From Diabrotica undecimpunctata (Eukaryota; Arthropoda; Insecta; Coleoptera; Chrysomelidae): 64,000 nt of DNA. The DNA is taken from positions 14,734,136-14,798,135 of the forward strand of contig NC_092813.1 of NCBI RefSeq assembly GCF_040954645.1, read 5' to 3'. The notes under the pieces are model-generated. The model saw only the letters and a list, made by a program, of their open reading frames with translations. It made no database searches and had not been told where the DNA came from. This document shows, one piece after another, positions 1 to 13,219 of the stretch (positions are counted from its first letter, which is position 1; each line of letters opens with the position of its first letter). A program made the position numbers and the translations under genes.

Positions 1-2395
1 CTGACGAACTTAAAACAAATATTAAGAGTTCTGAAAATACAGCTCCTGGTATTGACGGCATTAACTATAGCATGCTATTAAACCTGCCAGTAATTGCCAT
101 ACATTATTTGTGCAAATTATACAACAATATTTTAATTAAAGGAGACAACTGTGATTCTCTTAAACAATGCTTGGTTATTCCTATACCCAAAGTAAACCAG
201 CGTACTGCCCTAAGATCTATCTCTCTTATATCTTGTTTGCTTAAAACATTTGAACGAATTATGAAAAGCAGATTAGAATGGTGGTGTGAAAACGAAAATA
301 TTTTCCCAGTGTGTCAATATGGCTTTCGTAGAAATAAAGGGACTATGGATTGTGTGTCTCAATTAATGACTGATATTCAATTATCCTACTTAAATAATAA
401 TTATCTATCTGCCATATTTCTTGATATTTCAGGGGCTTATGATAACGTCAATTTAAATATATTATTTGAAAAACTAAAGCACATAGGTATTCCACCTTTA
501 TGTTCATATGTGTTAGTAAACTTATTTCTTAATACACAGGTATTCATTCAATGTAATGATAGATTGATTGGCCCGAGAGTAGTGCATCAAGGTCTACCAC
601 AAGCCTCTGTCCTTAGCTCCTCGTTGTATAATCTATACACTATAGATCTTCACAGTATAGGCATTAAATGCAATATATTACAATATGCAGACGACTTCTG
701 CTTTTACACTGTGAATAATTCATACCAACAAAGTATTAACTCAATAAAAACGATTATGTGTGACGCAAGAGAGTATTTCTTTAAACAAGGGTTTGAACTT
801 ACTACGAAGAAATCAGCTGTGGTATTTTTTACGCGACATCGTTTACCAGTTATATCCAGCAATAACATAATGTTTAACAGCCTAAGTATACCCGTTCAAA
901 ATCACTACACTTATCTTGGTATTATATTGGACACCAAGTTAACATGGGACGAACACATTCACAAGTGCTTAATGAAATGTGAGAAAAGTTTAAATATTTT
1001 TAAAGTAGTTAATCGCTATCGATGGGGTGCCGACCCTAAGATTAACTTAATGTTTTATCGTGCGTACACCAGATCCATTCTAGACTATGGAAGCTTTCTA
1101 TACGGATCTGCCACAAACAGTCTTCTTAAAAAACTAGACCGCCTTCAGTATAAGGCTCTGCGATTAGTTCTAGGTGCGCTTAAATCTACACCTACAGAGA
1201 ACCTTCTAGCCGAATCTATGGAACCTCCCTAACATTTAAGACGACTATTTTTAGCTGAAAAATTTATTTTTAAATGCCAGTCTTACAATCAAAATGAGCT
1301 GCTACAAAAAATATGTGATATTTCTGTTTTGGCATAACAGGAATTTTCCTATTCTGGCAGTGGCATATCCTAACGTTTCTGAGTATCTAAACACTCCGTG
1401 TGACTTAACTTTCTTTCAATCAAATTTCAATGTTTCTTATGCCAAAGTCAATGTTTGGTATCTTAATTTTGACAATGAGAATCCAGTTGATTTTCAGCAT
1501 CAGATAGCCAAGCTTAATAATCCATGCAGAATGCGGATGGTTCTAAATTAAGATTAGGAGTCGGTTGTGCTGTATATATTCCGGATCACAAAGAATCCCT
1601 TATGTTTAGGTTAGATAAACAATGCTCTATATACTCTGCAGAAATGTTCGCAATTCATAAAGCCCTAGAATGGGCTGTCAACAAAAAAATTTCTAACCAT
1701 CAAGTTGTAATTATGTCAGATTCAATGTCTACGTTATTAGCTTTAGAAAACTCACGTAAATATTTATATAAATATAGTCTTGTCGTTACAATTTAAGAAA
1801 ACCAACTAAAGCTGCTGGAAGAACATACTACTGTAAATTTCGTCTGGGTAAAGGGACACTTTGGTATTTCCGGCAGAAATACCAAAGCAGATTTTTATGC
1901 TAAAGAGGCAATCTTATCAAAAATAACTTGGCTAGATAGAAGCGATCTAACACCCACTTGCAAGAAAAGTCTAAAACAAAATTAGGACATTGAATGGTAT
2001 GCTTTCTGTAATCGAAGCAATAATCTTTATACAAAAATTCATCCAGTTTTACCTACTGAGCCGTTTGCCGTAAGAAGTTACCCAAACAGAAATATTTATT
2101 CCATGTTTGTTAGATGTCTCTTTAACCATGCCACTGTCAAGACATACCTCTATAGACTAAATTTATCCGAATCAGAAATTTTTGATTGCAATGGTTATGT
2201 TGATGGTATTAATCATTGGCTGTTTGGATGCAAGCATAATGATGATGCAATTAAGTATTTGATGCACACTGACTCAAGAACAGATACCTTTACCACAAAA
2301 TCAAACTTCTCTCTTATACTTGTCTCGAAGAAACTGTAAAACACAACAAATTATTTGGGAATTTTTAAAAAGAACTAAGAGAAAAATCTAACTTG
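1..2395 (+). mobile_element. R1/I-like non-LTR retrotransposon, 3' part, cut by the window start
   Basis: This is the 3' half of a non-LTR retrotransposon. A reverse transcriptase open from base 3 is followed by RNase H and a C-terminal cysteine/histidine tail, which is the order seen in the I and R1 groups. The endonuclease and 5' end would lie upstream of the window. The coding part ends near 2390 with no clear poly(A) tail, and at about 2421 the sequence changes to a block that recurs at 43249, so the element seems to be inserted in, or joined to, copy 1 of the P-like transposon. Several stops and frameshifts show that it is dead. Confidence 0.8.
3..2390 (+). pseudogene. Broken ORF2: reverse transcriptase plus RNase H
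   Basis: The RT opens in frame from base 3 with TAPGIDGINYS, then shows FRRNKGTMD, LDISGAYD and QYADD near residue 210 of the stretch from the ATG at 72, so the catalytic Asp pair is kept. The usual GxPQGS motif reads GLPQASVLSS. A TAA at 1230 follows MEPP, where related elements continue without a stop; the reading resumes as HLRRLFLAEKF. RNase H follows in another frame from 1524, with ADGSK (first Asp), YSAEMFAIHKAL (Glu) and MSDSMS (Asp). After a stop at 1794, WVKGHFGISG and KADF carry the last His and Asp near 1845-1895. A cysteine/histidine tail lies at 2103-2339. At least four breaks are visible. Confidence 0.8.
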
Positions 2396-2420
2396 TATGA
2401 ATGAGTCGGCTTGAATGTGT

Positions 2421-3217
<797 letters not shown>

Positions 3218-3587
3218 GTCTTCGTAACAAGGCGAGATCCGATTAAATCGAGGACAACCCGAGATCCACCAATAGGAAATTAATTATTTGAGTATATTGT
3301 TCATAACTATATTTATAATTAACATATTAATCATGGCACACTTAGAGGGGAAAAGATTTTTAAACTTAAATTTTTCTGATAAATTAAAAGCGAAACGAGA
3401 TCCGTAGCTGAAAAGGGAAAGGGAAAACTTATATACAAAATTTTAGATATTTTCCGATCAACGCGAGATCCCACACTGTTGCCAGCTCTAAAGGGTATTA
3501 GTCGAGCGACCAGAGCTCGTCTTGTATTGCATATTTCCTACTTAAGGAGTAAAGTAATTTGCGGTTACGGTATTTTATATTTTATAA

Positions 3588-4825
3588 ATGTCTCGAGGGC
3601 AGCGGTTAGTTAAATTAGTGAAACAAAATTCAAAGATAACAAAAGGTAAGTAATGATTATAATTTTTCTGTATATAATCAAATAATTCAACATAAACTTT
3701 ATAAACCGAATAACTAAAATGCTCTGTTTTATTGAATTTGTTGAATTCTATTCTCAAAGCTATTTTTGTTTATTATTTATGTACAAAATTAAAAAGCGGA
3801 AATTATTTAAACTTAACAGTTTATCTGTATAAGAAAAGCTATCATTGTAACATTCTAATCGTGTTTTTACATAAAAATATTAGTTTTGCACAAGAGTAAA
3901 TACGTTCCATATAGTAGAGTAAATCGACTGACAAAAATTTATTATTTACTTATTTGTCAATAAATTTGTTCTGTCTTAAATTAACTATGCTGTGGCTTTT
4001 TAAATGTTGTAATTTTTTAGATATTGGTCAGTACGAATTTCTCACTGTGATTTGTTTTAAATAATTCCCTTGACTTTAGTAGACTGATTTATTTTCTTTT
4101 TTTAATAGGTCAGCACTTCGAAGGCCAAAAGTGTAGAATGTAGTCTGCGGAAAGGAAGGGTGTGGAACAAGAGAGACCGCTGCCTATACTGCAGTTTGGA
4201 CGTAACAAATTTTTCTAGGCATATTTTTAGAAAACATCCTAAAGAGGAGAGTGTTTTAAAAATAACCATGTTACCCAAAAGAGATACTGCTAGAAAGCAT
4301 ATGTTAGATCTCCTAAGAAAGCAAGGGAATTTTTCATATTTGCATGCAGCCGATACCATTAGACATGTCCAGAGACCTTCGTCTTTTTCAAATTATAATA
4401 CTGTATCGGCATATTACTTACCCTGTATATACTGCAAAGGTTTATATAAACAAAAATCCCTGAAGCGACATGCAAAAAAATGTTATTATAATAAGGAAAA
4501 CAAAGCAGGAATTAAATATGCAAGTGAAGGCCAAACCATGCTTTCATTCACAGAATCTCGAAAGAGATTTTTGGATAAATTAAGATTGAAATCTGAAATT
4601 TTTAATTCGATGCAGGCTGATCAAATTTCATTAAATGGAAAGGGAGATGTAATAATATGCCAATATGCGGAAGATTACTTAAGAAAGCATAAAAGGACCC
4701 ATATAAGAAGAGCTGTTTCAAATAAAATTCGTGAATTAGGCAGATTGTTAATTCCTCTACAAGATTTGTATGGCATTAATACTATGATAGAAGCACTTAA
4801 AGCTGAACTAAGCCCAACTGGTTTG
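3588..4825 (+). pseudogene. Zinc-finger protein gene, 5' part, interrupted
   Basis: The coding part from 4109 to about 4825 encodes two Cys2His-type fingers (CLYC..H..H near 4178-4235 and CIYC..H..C near 4425-4490), followed by an alpha-rich domain ending RELGRLLIPLQ. It resembles the N-terminal half of multi-copy arthropod and fish proteins whose C-terminal half, from memory, looks like a Crypton-type tyrosine recombinase; that half is absent here. A splice acceptor (TTTTTTTAATAG) ends at 4108. An upstream ATG exon (3588-3645, MSRGQRLVK) ends at a good donor, G|GTAAGT, but it has one base left over while the finger frame needs phase 0, so the two do not join in frame. The protein is cut after residues EALK by the Jockey-like insertion. 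DNA-binding transposon protein is the likely role. Confidence 0.55.
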
Positions 4826-7200
4826 ATAGACGGACAAATGCGAACGGCAGACGACTCTGTGCCTATCTCGAAAACAAAAACAACACCACTGTAGCGGGTC
4901 CAATGGACCCAACATGCTTCCACGGAGAACTTCCCTCGCACATAGACTTAGCAATTCTACACAATATAGGGCAACAATACGAAATAAAATCAATAAATGA
5001 AGGCGATTCCACACACAACGTAATCGTCATAACCCTAGGCGCAGTGGAACTAAATCCACTGCAGCCCCATCAAATAAAGAAAACAAACTGGCCTAACTTC
5101 AGAAGAGTATTGAGCGAAACCATCGGGGCAATCCCAACAATTAACAACATAGAAGAACTCGAAGAAAGTATAACAAGATTAGAACAAACAATAATAAATG
5201 CCATCGATGCCAGCTCAAAAACGGAAACAAAGACAACACAAAAAGGAAGATTCCAAGAAATATCAAATGAGCTAAAAGATCTCATTAAAGAAAAGAATAG
5301 GAAAAAAAGAAGAGCACAAAGAACAAGAAATCAAGAAGACAAAAGAATTGCTAATGAACTAGACAGAGAAGTCAAAAGAAGGCTAAACGAACACAGAAGT
5401 GAATATTGGGACAAGAATTAAACCCGAATAAATCTGCATTCTGGAAAGTATCAAAAATACCCATAAAGGATAAAAAAACCCATACCGCCCCTACACGGAG
5501 AAAATGGAATGGTATATACCGAACAAGAAAAAGTTGAAGTAATGCGAAATACACTCGAATCCAATAATATGAAAAACTTTCACCCGGCAGAAGACCTAGA
5601 CTTCACGGAGGAAGTAGAAAGAAGCGCCAGACGCTTAAGAAGAAGAAAAGGCATAATAGGTCTAGAACACACAAGTCCAGAAGAAATTAAAGAACTAATC
5701 AAAGTACTAAATCCAAAGAAAGCAGCCGGGCCAGATAAAATCACAAACAGGGCAATTAAAAATGTACCAAACAAAATCATAGTGTATATCACGAATATAG
5801 TTAACGGTATACTAAGACTAAGATACTTTCCAGACAGGTGGAAAGAAGCAGAAGTTATAATGATAGAAAAACCGGGGAAAAACGAGAGCTTTCCACAGAA
5901 TTATCGATCAATAAGTCTCCTATCATCACTAAGTAAGATAGCTGAAAGAATAATCCTAAAGAGACTACAAACAGAGTCAAAAACAATTGGAACGATCCCA
6001 GAATCACAGTTCGGTTTTAGATCCAGACACTCCTGCGAACTACAAGTACTTAGACTAACCGAATTTATCACTAAGGGATACAACAACAAAAAGGTACACT
6101 GCGGCAGCCTTCCTAGACGTCAGTAAGGCCTTTGACAGAGTCTGGCATGAAGGCCTGCTTTATAAGATGAGTCAATATGGATATAGTGAGGCAATGACAT
6201 GTCTCCTTGCATCATACCTGACGAACCGGAAATTCAGAGTTTGGATAGGGCCTGCCCTGTCCGAGGTCGGAACTCTGGAGGCAGGTGTGCCACAATGAGC
6301 GGTGTTATCTCCGTACCTATATACCATATATACAGCAGACACACCCAGTGATCACAAATCACTGCTCGGCCTATAGGCAGATGATACGGCAATTGCAACA
6401 AACAATAGAAACGTAAATTTCGCAACAAGAGACTTACAACGCTCTCTAAATCGATTACATGCATGGTGCATACAGTGGAAAATAGCACTCAACCCGGAAA
6501 AAACACAGGCCGTCATGTTTAGAAAAAGGAGACAAATACCAAACATGGAACTAAGTCTAGCTAATGAAAACGTAGAATGGAGCAATCAAGCTTAATACCT
6601 AGGAGTGACCTTTGATCACAAGCTCACATTTACTGAACACGTGAACCAAGTAGTTTATAAAGCAAAACTAACAAAGATACAACTTGCCTCATTAATAGGC
6701 AGGAAAAGCAAGCTAAATTTCTTCACAAAAATAAGGGTAGCAAATAGCATAATCCTTCCAACGTTAACTTACGCATCAGCAGCGTGGGGATATATCTGTA
6801 AATCAAACAGGAAGAAACTACAAGTAGCACAAAACCAGCTTATTAGAGAAGCACTAAACGTACCGAGATATGTACCACTAAGGTACCTATACAGAGATAC
6901 AAAGCTGAAAAGAATCCTTCATACAATGAACAAAAAGGCATACGAGATCTTCAACGAAATAAGAAACCACCCCAACAGAAAGCTGAGAGAGCTAACGGAT
7001 TATGATGCAAATATCAGGACGACACACAGACGACCTAAACAACAGATAGCTGGATATGTCCCAATAGCATAAAGACATATGAGGATTGAAATAGGCACAG
7101 AGTAGTCAAAGGCAACGCGGGTTAGGAGTAGAAAAAAAGGTAAGAACTGGGGTCTTGGCATTTTAGAGTTCCGGACACCAGGCCTTGCTCACCAAAAAAA
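4826..7200 (+). mobile_element. Jockey-like non-LTR retrotransposon, 5' truncated
   Basis: The element starts inside its endonuclease (ANGRRLCAYLEN at 4839) and runs through RT to a short A-rich end near 7195. Base composition is richer in C and A than its surroundings. It has no RNase H after the RT, which fits Jockey rather than I or R1. It sits inside the zinc-finger gene in the same orientation. I could not find a convincing target duplication. Confidence 0.75.
4839..7072 (+). pseudogene. Dead Jockey-like ORF2 (endonuclease end and RT)
   Basis: The endonuclease C-terminus (4839-5100) and a basic linker rich in Lys, Arg and Glu (5180-5420) precede the RT. Frameshifts fall around 5420-5509. 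The RT has PKKAAGPDKI, YRSISLLSSLSKIAE, FGFRSRHS, then a one-base shift near 6093, then FLDVSKAFDRVW. TGA replaces a codon after the VPQ of the VPQG motif (6296-6298). TAG replaces the Tyr of YADD (GL-stop-ADD, near 6375), and TAA lies just before YLGVTF (near 6595). The C-terminal thumb region, 6605-7072, is open. This copy cannot make an RT. Confidence 0.8.
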
Positions 7201-8705
7201 TATCTTAGTTTTAGTCTTAGTATTAGTATAAAAATCGGGAAAATACCTTCTAACACCGCGAATAAATTATAGTGGCAAGGAATAGTTTAGTACCTATTCA
7301 TAGTTTTCCGGGTCTTCAACCCACAATCTGCGCGATACTGACTCTGTCGCACACACATATGTACCAAGCGAGAGTACAAAGAGAACCATAAGTTCTCTTC
7401 GTACAGCCAAAATTTTGGCTTAGGCCCTTAAGGCAGGTCTATTTGGGAGACCAGCACCGCGATTTTCTGAGCATCGAGGCCATGTGCGACAAGCATGGGC
7501 TCGGTGGCCAGACCAGTCGGGTGCCCAGCTGGCGAGAAGAACAAATTAAATTTTGCCAAATCGGCAGCTGAGTGACCGAACACACACTTTCCCTGTGCGG
7601 AGAGACACCAACTTAGGTTGGTGCCTCTCCGTGCAGGGCACACACTTTTTTAGGGACAACAGTTCAAAGTAATGCTAACACCAAAGTAAACTCAGTAACG
7701 TAATTAGGGAGAAAAGCTTTCTAGCTACCCCTTGATTTTAAGTGGCCTAACCACAACCATGTAGATACGGAGGGTGTTGTTTATTACCCAAATCGACCGA
7801 CGTAAAGTTCATAAGCCTTCACTGCGTATGTCAGACGTAGTAAAGGGGTGGAGGAAAAACCTGGAGGTCAGATAGGTACCGAACCAGAATAATTGATTCT
7901 TCTGGAGCGAGACCGGTTTGATCTTCGGACATGTGGATCCCACTGACTAGCAGTGGTATACACATGTCACTAGGGGTTGGGTTGAACGCCTCGCGTGTGT
8001 GTGTGTGTATTTGACGTACAGTGTCCAAGTTTAGCAGAAATGAACTACATATATTGAAAAATATTTCCTTGGAATCTCAATATAGTACGTGAACAGCATA
8101 GTTGGTCCCTTAATTATAAATGATATGCAAAATAGATTTGTGTTAATAACTCTCAATCAAATTGAAAGCGGTTGGGTTTATTTTATAGGTCTTTTAAAAG
8201 CGATTAAAATAAATTTTTAACATTTTTTGTAAAACGAACAATGGAGAAGATATATAAGAAAAATTGTAAAAAAATAATACTACAAATAAACAATATTCGG
8301 ATACGACGTCTAGTTCTCGAGATATTTGACAATCGCCTTTCTGGACAGAGCTCTTTAATAATGTAAATATTATTATTCAAACCAGAAATAAGCCGAGGGG
8401 AGGGAGAGAGCTGACTGTAAAATTCATTTGCGATGTTGCCAAGTTTACCGGATCTCGGGTTGTCTACAAAATGTATATTTAGCATATACACAACGGATCA
8501 CTCGCCCTGACCTCTACAGCGAATTTCGTGGAACTACTGCAATATAAAATTCGCCAAAAGGGGTGCAAAATGAGGTCCAGACAAAAATCGATTTTCTTGT
8601 ACCCCCATCATTGTTACATCGAGATATCACTATATACACGTGAATACAAGGTGAGATCCAAAATCGGATCTCGCCTTGCAAAATGGATCTCATCTTGTAT
8701 AGCTT
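7201..8705. other. Right interior of the candidate TA-flanked transposon, no gene seen
   Basis: About 7240-8030 is more GC-rich than its surroundings and shows no coherent protein in either strand. It holds a strong hairpin at 7591-7638 and a short TG/GT run near 7998. From 8040 to 8440 the sequence is AT-rich. GGATCTC words begin at 8453. It may hold decayed 3' sequence of the zinc-finger gene, but I cannot read any. Confidence 0.4.
7591..7638. other. Strong 22-bp stem hairpin with TTAG loop
   Basis: The left arm 7591-7612 and right arm 7617-7638 pair over 22 positions with two G-U pairs and one A-C mismatch; the core is ACCAAC-TTAG-GTTGGT. The palindrome is flanked by direct repeats of CACACACTTT (7581-7590 and from 7640). 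No coding sequence overlaps it. It could be an RNA hairpin or a tiny palindromic insertion. Confidence 0.7.
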
Positions 8706-8736
8706 ATGATACAAACGGATCTCGCATTGATATGAA

Positions 8737-9039
<303 letters not shown>

Positions 9040-9042
<3 letters not shown>

Positions 9043-10453
9043 GACGATTGGGGTTTATAGAAAATAATTTATAAGTTATATACTACATAATATTAGATAT
9101 AAAAAAGTATTTGATTATTTTAAGAAGTTATATACTAGAGAATTTAATAAAAATATATTTATGTGAGGGCATTTTTAATAAATTAGCATATAATAAGTGT
9201 AAAAAGTTGTATTTTAATGTTGTAAATATATTTAAGTGAGCCATGTGCATAGGCAACCAACTATACAGTAAATTGACAGATAGAAATTAATCATAATACG
9301 AATATAAGTGGGGCTATAATAATAATGTTAGTTTAAAATGTTTAATTTATATATATATTTAATGATTTAAATGTTTATTCTGATCTGAAAAGCCTAAATG
9401 TCAACAAAATTATTAATAGAAAAGAATGTAATTCTCTGGATCACCGGAGATGGCCATGTTTGCGAAATGGTTTGTTCCAGAAAATTCAGACATGTATTTA
9501 ATAGAACAAATTGGAACATGATCTCTTACCAGATGGTTCTAGAATATCCAAAAAGATATAAATACCCGTGATTTGGATTCAAGATGGCAGTTTTTAGTCA
9601 GAAGTCAGGCCAGTTTATTATGAAAGTTAGTAGACACATTTAGTTAGTGAAGTAAATTGTTCAGAATTTTCAAGAAGTCAGTCAGAAAAGTTTAGTAAGA
9701 AATATGAAAGTTAGTTGGAGTCAGTGAATCAAGTACAAATAGTCCAATAGTTTAATATAGTGAGTTAAATGAAGATTAAAAATTATGCCTATATTTAATG
9801 CACATTTATAATTATACACAAATAATTATGGAAGATTATAAAAGTATATTAGAAGAATATTGGATGGACATTGGAAGGAATTAAAATTATATTATGATTG
9901 GAGATTAGTATAAATCAACTTATAATAATTGGATATTGGTATATTGAAAAGAAGAATAAATATAAATGGTGTTTGCTGGTTTGATTGGTGGTTTATAAAT
10001 GCTGGTGAAGAAAAATATATCTTAAATTGGTAGAAGCTGATAATTGGAAAAAGTAATTTCACCAAAAACAAGGATAACCGAAGTACGAAGACATTCAGTG
10101 GTGATTAGAATCTATATAGTGGAAAACAGTTCATTTAGGCATTCAGTGAAAGAAAGGTACAGAATTTTGTTAATATAATTTAGTTAATGTCATAACAATT
10201 TCAATTTTGAAGATAGTTTGTTTAAATTTTACATTGTCTATAGAATTTAATTAGTTTTATAAGAGTATCAATTTAAAGATAGTTTATTTTAAATTTACAT
10301 TGGCTAGGTTAGATATATATGTGTGTTTCATAATAGTTATAATAAAGATAATTTAAAAAAGTACTTACAAACTAATTCTTTGAGAACCGCGATAAAAACC
10401 CTATATTATTAAAAATACTCATTGCTCATCATTCAAACAAAAAAACACATCAT

Positions 10454-10456
<3 letters not shown>
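9040..10456 (+). repeat. LTR-like repeat, forward copy of a facing pair
   Basis: This block begins TGTGACGATTGG and ends CATCATAACA. It is present in inverted orientation at 11448-12734. It has no ORF. It contains TATAAATA at 9557-9564, followed by the conserved tract CCCGTGATTTGGATTCAAGA, and AATAAA at 10341-10346, in the order expected of promoter and poly(A) signals within an LTR. Ends of the TG..CA type support an LTR. Both sides abut TA arrays, so no target duplication can be seen. The element family is unknown, and a foldback or non-autonomous element remains possible. Confidence 0.5.
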
Positions 10457-10515
<59 letters not shown>

Positions 10516-10644
10516 CCAAAATTAAATTCGCATAATTTAATAGTTATATAACACTTATCAAAATTCTAATATCTACACCATAGACAATATTAACAAAATA
10601 ATAATTCAAGGTAAAAAAACAAAACAAAATTGTTTACATTAATA
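10457..10644. repeat. (TA)n tract (10457-10513) and AT-rich spacer
   Basis: A TA tract of about 57 bp is followed by 130 bp of A-rich sequence with no ORF or recognised motif. Homology to copy 2 of the P-like transposon starts again at about 10645. Confidence 0.8.
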
Positions 10645-10683
10645 GTTATAGAAATTGATTGTAACATTGTTTTCATGAACTAA

Positions 10684-11265
10684 AATATGCAATGTATGAG
10701 TTGGATATATCTATGAACCAGCAATACTAGTTTAAAAATATAAGATCGATGTTTTACTACAATGGTATCAAGTCCAACAAACGTTATGCTAGCAAAGTGT
10801 TCAAGAAAAACTGCAGCAGAAAACTGAGTTTGTGGCTTTGGTGCAGTTTGTACAGATTTTGTCCTAATCTTAACCAGTCTATTTTTTAGTGCTGTTATGC
10901 GAGCTTTCAGAAGATTAATCCGTATTCGAGATGCAAGTAATCTCCTTTAAAGTGTGTGATAATTATGAAATCTTTTTTTCTTGACCAATGGTGATAACGG
11001 CATATCTATGAGCCCATCAACAAAATCGTCAAGTTCAGAATTATCACTGTGCGAAACAGTATTGGCACTGGTTGATGGTTGTTTTGCTATCGAATACGTA
11101 TGAAAAACGTTCGTTAACGAACCTTCCTCTTCTACATCACTATATTTTTTTGGTATAGCAGTACTGGGTAAATATTAGGCATTTAGATATTTTTGGTCAA
11201 AATGCTTACTGCATAGAAATTTTTTTTTAAATCGGGTAGCTCCAGACTTTCCAATGCAGCATTAC
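10684..11265 (-). pseudogene. THAP-domain protein exon 2, copy 1
   Basis: On the minus strand an acceptor (CTTGTTGTAG) at 11266-11267 precedes an exon reading GNAALESLELPDLK and then, after an A run, FLCSKHFDQKYL. The C-x2-H of CSKH is the second half of the THAP zinc-binding signature. The nine-A run leaves the two halves out of frame (ten would be in frame). Further on come an acidic stretch and a basic, leucine-rich, probably coiled segment (ARITALKNRLVKIRTK) with stops after YLNA and HTL. Exon 1 at 23379-23502 ends in phase 1 and this exon begins in phase 1, giving WILHS-GNAAL across the junction. THAP proteins bind DNA; in P-like transposons this domain begins the transposase. No catalytic domain is seen. 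Confidence 0.7.
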
Positions 11266-11384
11266 CTACAACAAGATTATTATTAACACAACTAAAAAAA
11301 AAGCAACTTTCTGCACAATAAAATAAAAAACAATTTAAGTTCTGTATTCAAAATATAGATAACTTGGCAGTTATTCCAATATAT

Positions 11385-11390
<6 letters not shown>

Positions 11391-11447
<57 letters not shown>
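11391..11447. repeat. (TA)n microsatellite
   Basis: A TA tract of about 57 bp between THAP block B and the reverse LTR-like repeat. Confidence 0.95.
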
Positions 11448-11452
<5 letters not shown>

Positions 11453-12732
11453 TTTTGTTTGTGAATGATGAGCAATGAGTATTTTTTAATAATATAAGAT
11501 TTTTATCGCGGTTCTCAAAGAATTAGTTTGTAAGTACTTTTTTAAATTATCTTTATTATATCTATTATGAAACACACATATATATCTAACCTAGCCAATG
11601 TAAATTTAAAATAAACTATCTTTAAATTGAAATTCTTATGAAAATAATTAAATTCTATAGACAATGTAAAATTTAAACAAACTATCTTCAAAATTGAAAT
11701 TGTTATGACACTAACTAAATTATATTAACACAATTTTGTACCTTTCTGTCACTGAATGCCTAAATGAACTGTTTTCCACTGTATAGATTCTAATCACCAC
11801 TCAATGTCTTCGTGCTTCGGTTATCCTTGTTTTTGTGAAATTACTTTTTCCAATTATCAGCTTCCACCAATTTAAAATATATTTCTTCTTAAGCATTTAT
11901 AAACCACCAAGCAAACCAGCAAACAGCATTTATATTTATTCTTCTTTTCAGTATACCAATATCCAATCACCAAATATATTATATAATTTTAATTTTTAAT
12001 TAATACTTCTTGCATTATCCAATCACCATTTATACATTACATAATTTTTAATCTTCAATAATATTTTCTTTATACTGTTTCTTAATCTTCATTTAACTCA
12101 CTATATTGAACAATTGGACCTTCTGTCTGACTATAATTGATTTGACTTCTATTTCATGCTAACTCTAATTAACTTTCATACTAAACTGGACTCATAGTAA
12201 CTGTAACTCATAACTGATTGACTAACTGAATGGACATCTTGAATCCAAATCACCGGGTATTTATATCTTTTTCCATGTTCCAGAATCATCTGGTAAGAAA
12301 TCCTATTCGATTTTGTTCTTTTTCTTCTATATGGATGTTCTCGAAAAAAGTATATGTTCGATCCACAGACATAACCATTATTCCAGAATGTTGCACCGTA
12401 AACAAAGGTCAAATTCTGCATTCTGGAGAATTCCTTAATTTTCTATTGATAATTTTGTTGACATTTAGGCTTTTCAGATCAGAATATACACTTAAATTAG
12501 TAACTAACACTCTAATTTAATAAAATACACATTTTAAACAACATATTATTATAACCCCACTTTATATTCCCAATTATTACCTAAAATGTCACTTGGAGAG
12601 TATGTATAGTTGGTTGCCTAGTCACATGGCTCACTTAAATATATTTACAACATTATAATTATAAAAAAATACTTTTTATAAAATTCTCTAGTATATAACT
12701 TATAAATTATTTTCTTTAAACACCAATCATAT

Positions 12733-12734
<2 letters not shown>
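11448..12734 (-). repeat. LTR-like repeat, reverse copy of a facing pair
   Basis: Read on the minus strand it parallels 9040-10456 from end to end, with many indels in the upstream third. TATAAATA (complement of 12258-12265) and AATAAA (complement of 11554-11559) are both kept. It begins TGATATGATTGG and ends AACATCA. The two copies lie head-outward with 991 bp between them, including THAP exon 2. ORF-like stretches inside it are not conserved in the other copy and are not genes. Confidence 0.5.
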
Positions 12735-12769
<35 letters not shown>

Positions 12770-12791
12770 TATTAATATATATTAATATATA

Positions 12792-12872
<81 letters not shown>

Positions 12873-12955
12873 AGAGTAAGAAAAAAGAATTTTTTTAGAT
12901 AGGAAAAAAAAGATCCCATAGAACTACCAAAAACAAATTTTGAACTTTTTTCATT
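12735..12955. repeat. (TA)n tract with TTAATATATA variants, then A-rich spacer
   Basis: 12735-12866 is an imperfect TA tract. 12867-12955 is A-rich with no feature recognised. Confidence 0.85.
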
Positions 12956-12998
12956 CCAGTGGATATGATAACATTTGCCATGTTATCATATCCACTGG
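12956..12998. other. Perfect 18-bp inverted repeat at a duplication breakpoint
   Basis: CCAGTGGATATGATAACA (12956-12973) and its exact complement (12981-12998) flank the 7-nt spacer TTTGCCA. Only the right arm is present at the equivalent place in copy 2 (46769-46785), so the left arm was added or the copy-2 side was lost. The junction marks where copy-1 homology to 46766 begins. Confidence 0.8.
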
Positions 12999-13219
12999 TA
13001 ACTTTAACATCCTAATATATAAGACTAAATAATGTAAACTAAATTGTAACATATACCTTTTAATGGGTTTTTACGCAGATATTTAGTGGCTCAAAATATG
13101 TTTACCTAGACACTGATGATGGAATATGGATTCCGAAAACCTTTTGTCTTCATGACATAGCCCGTTTGGGTTTCTTAATTTATATACCTTTTATAAAGGA
13201 TTTTAACAAACATTTTTTT

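Noticed and set aside
12176..12520. Open frames on both strands inside the reverse LTR-like repeat
   Set aside because: They are not conserved in the forward copy at 9040-10456, and no protein family features are visible.
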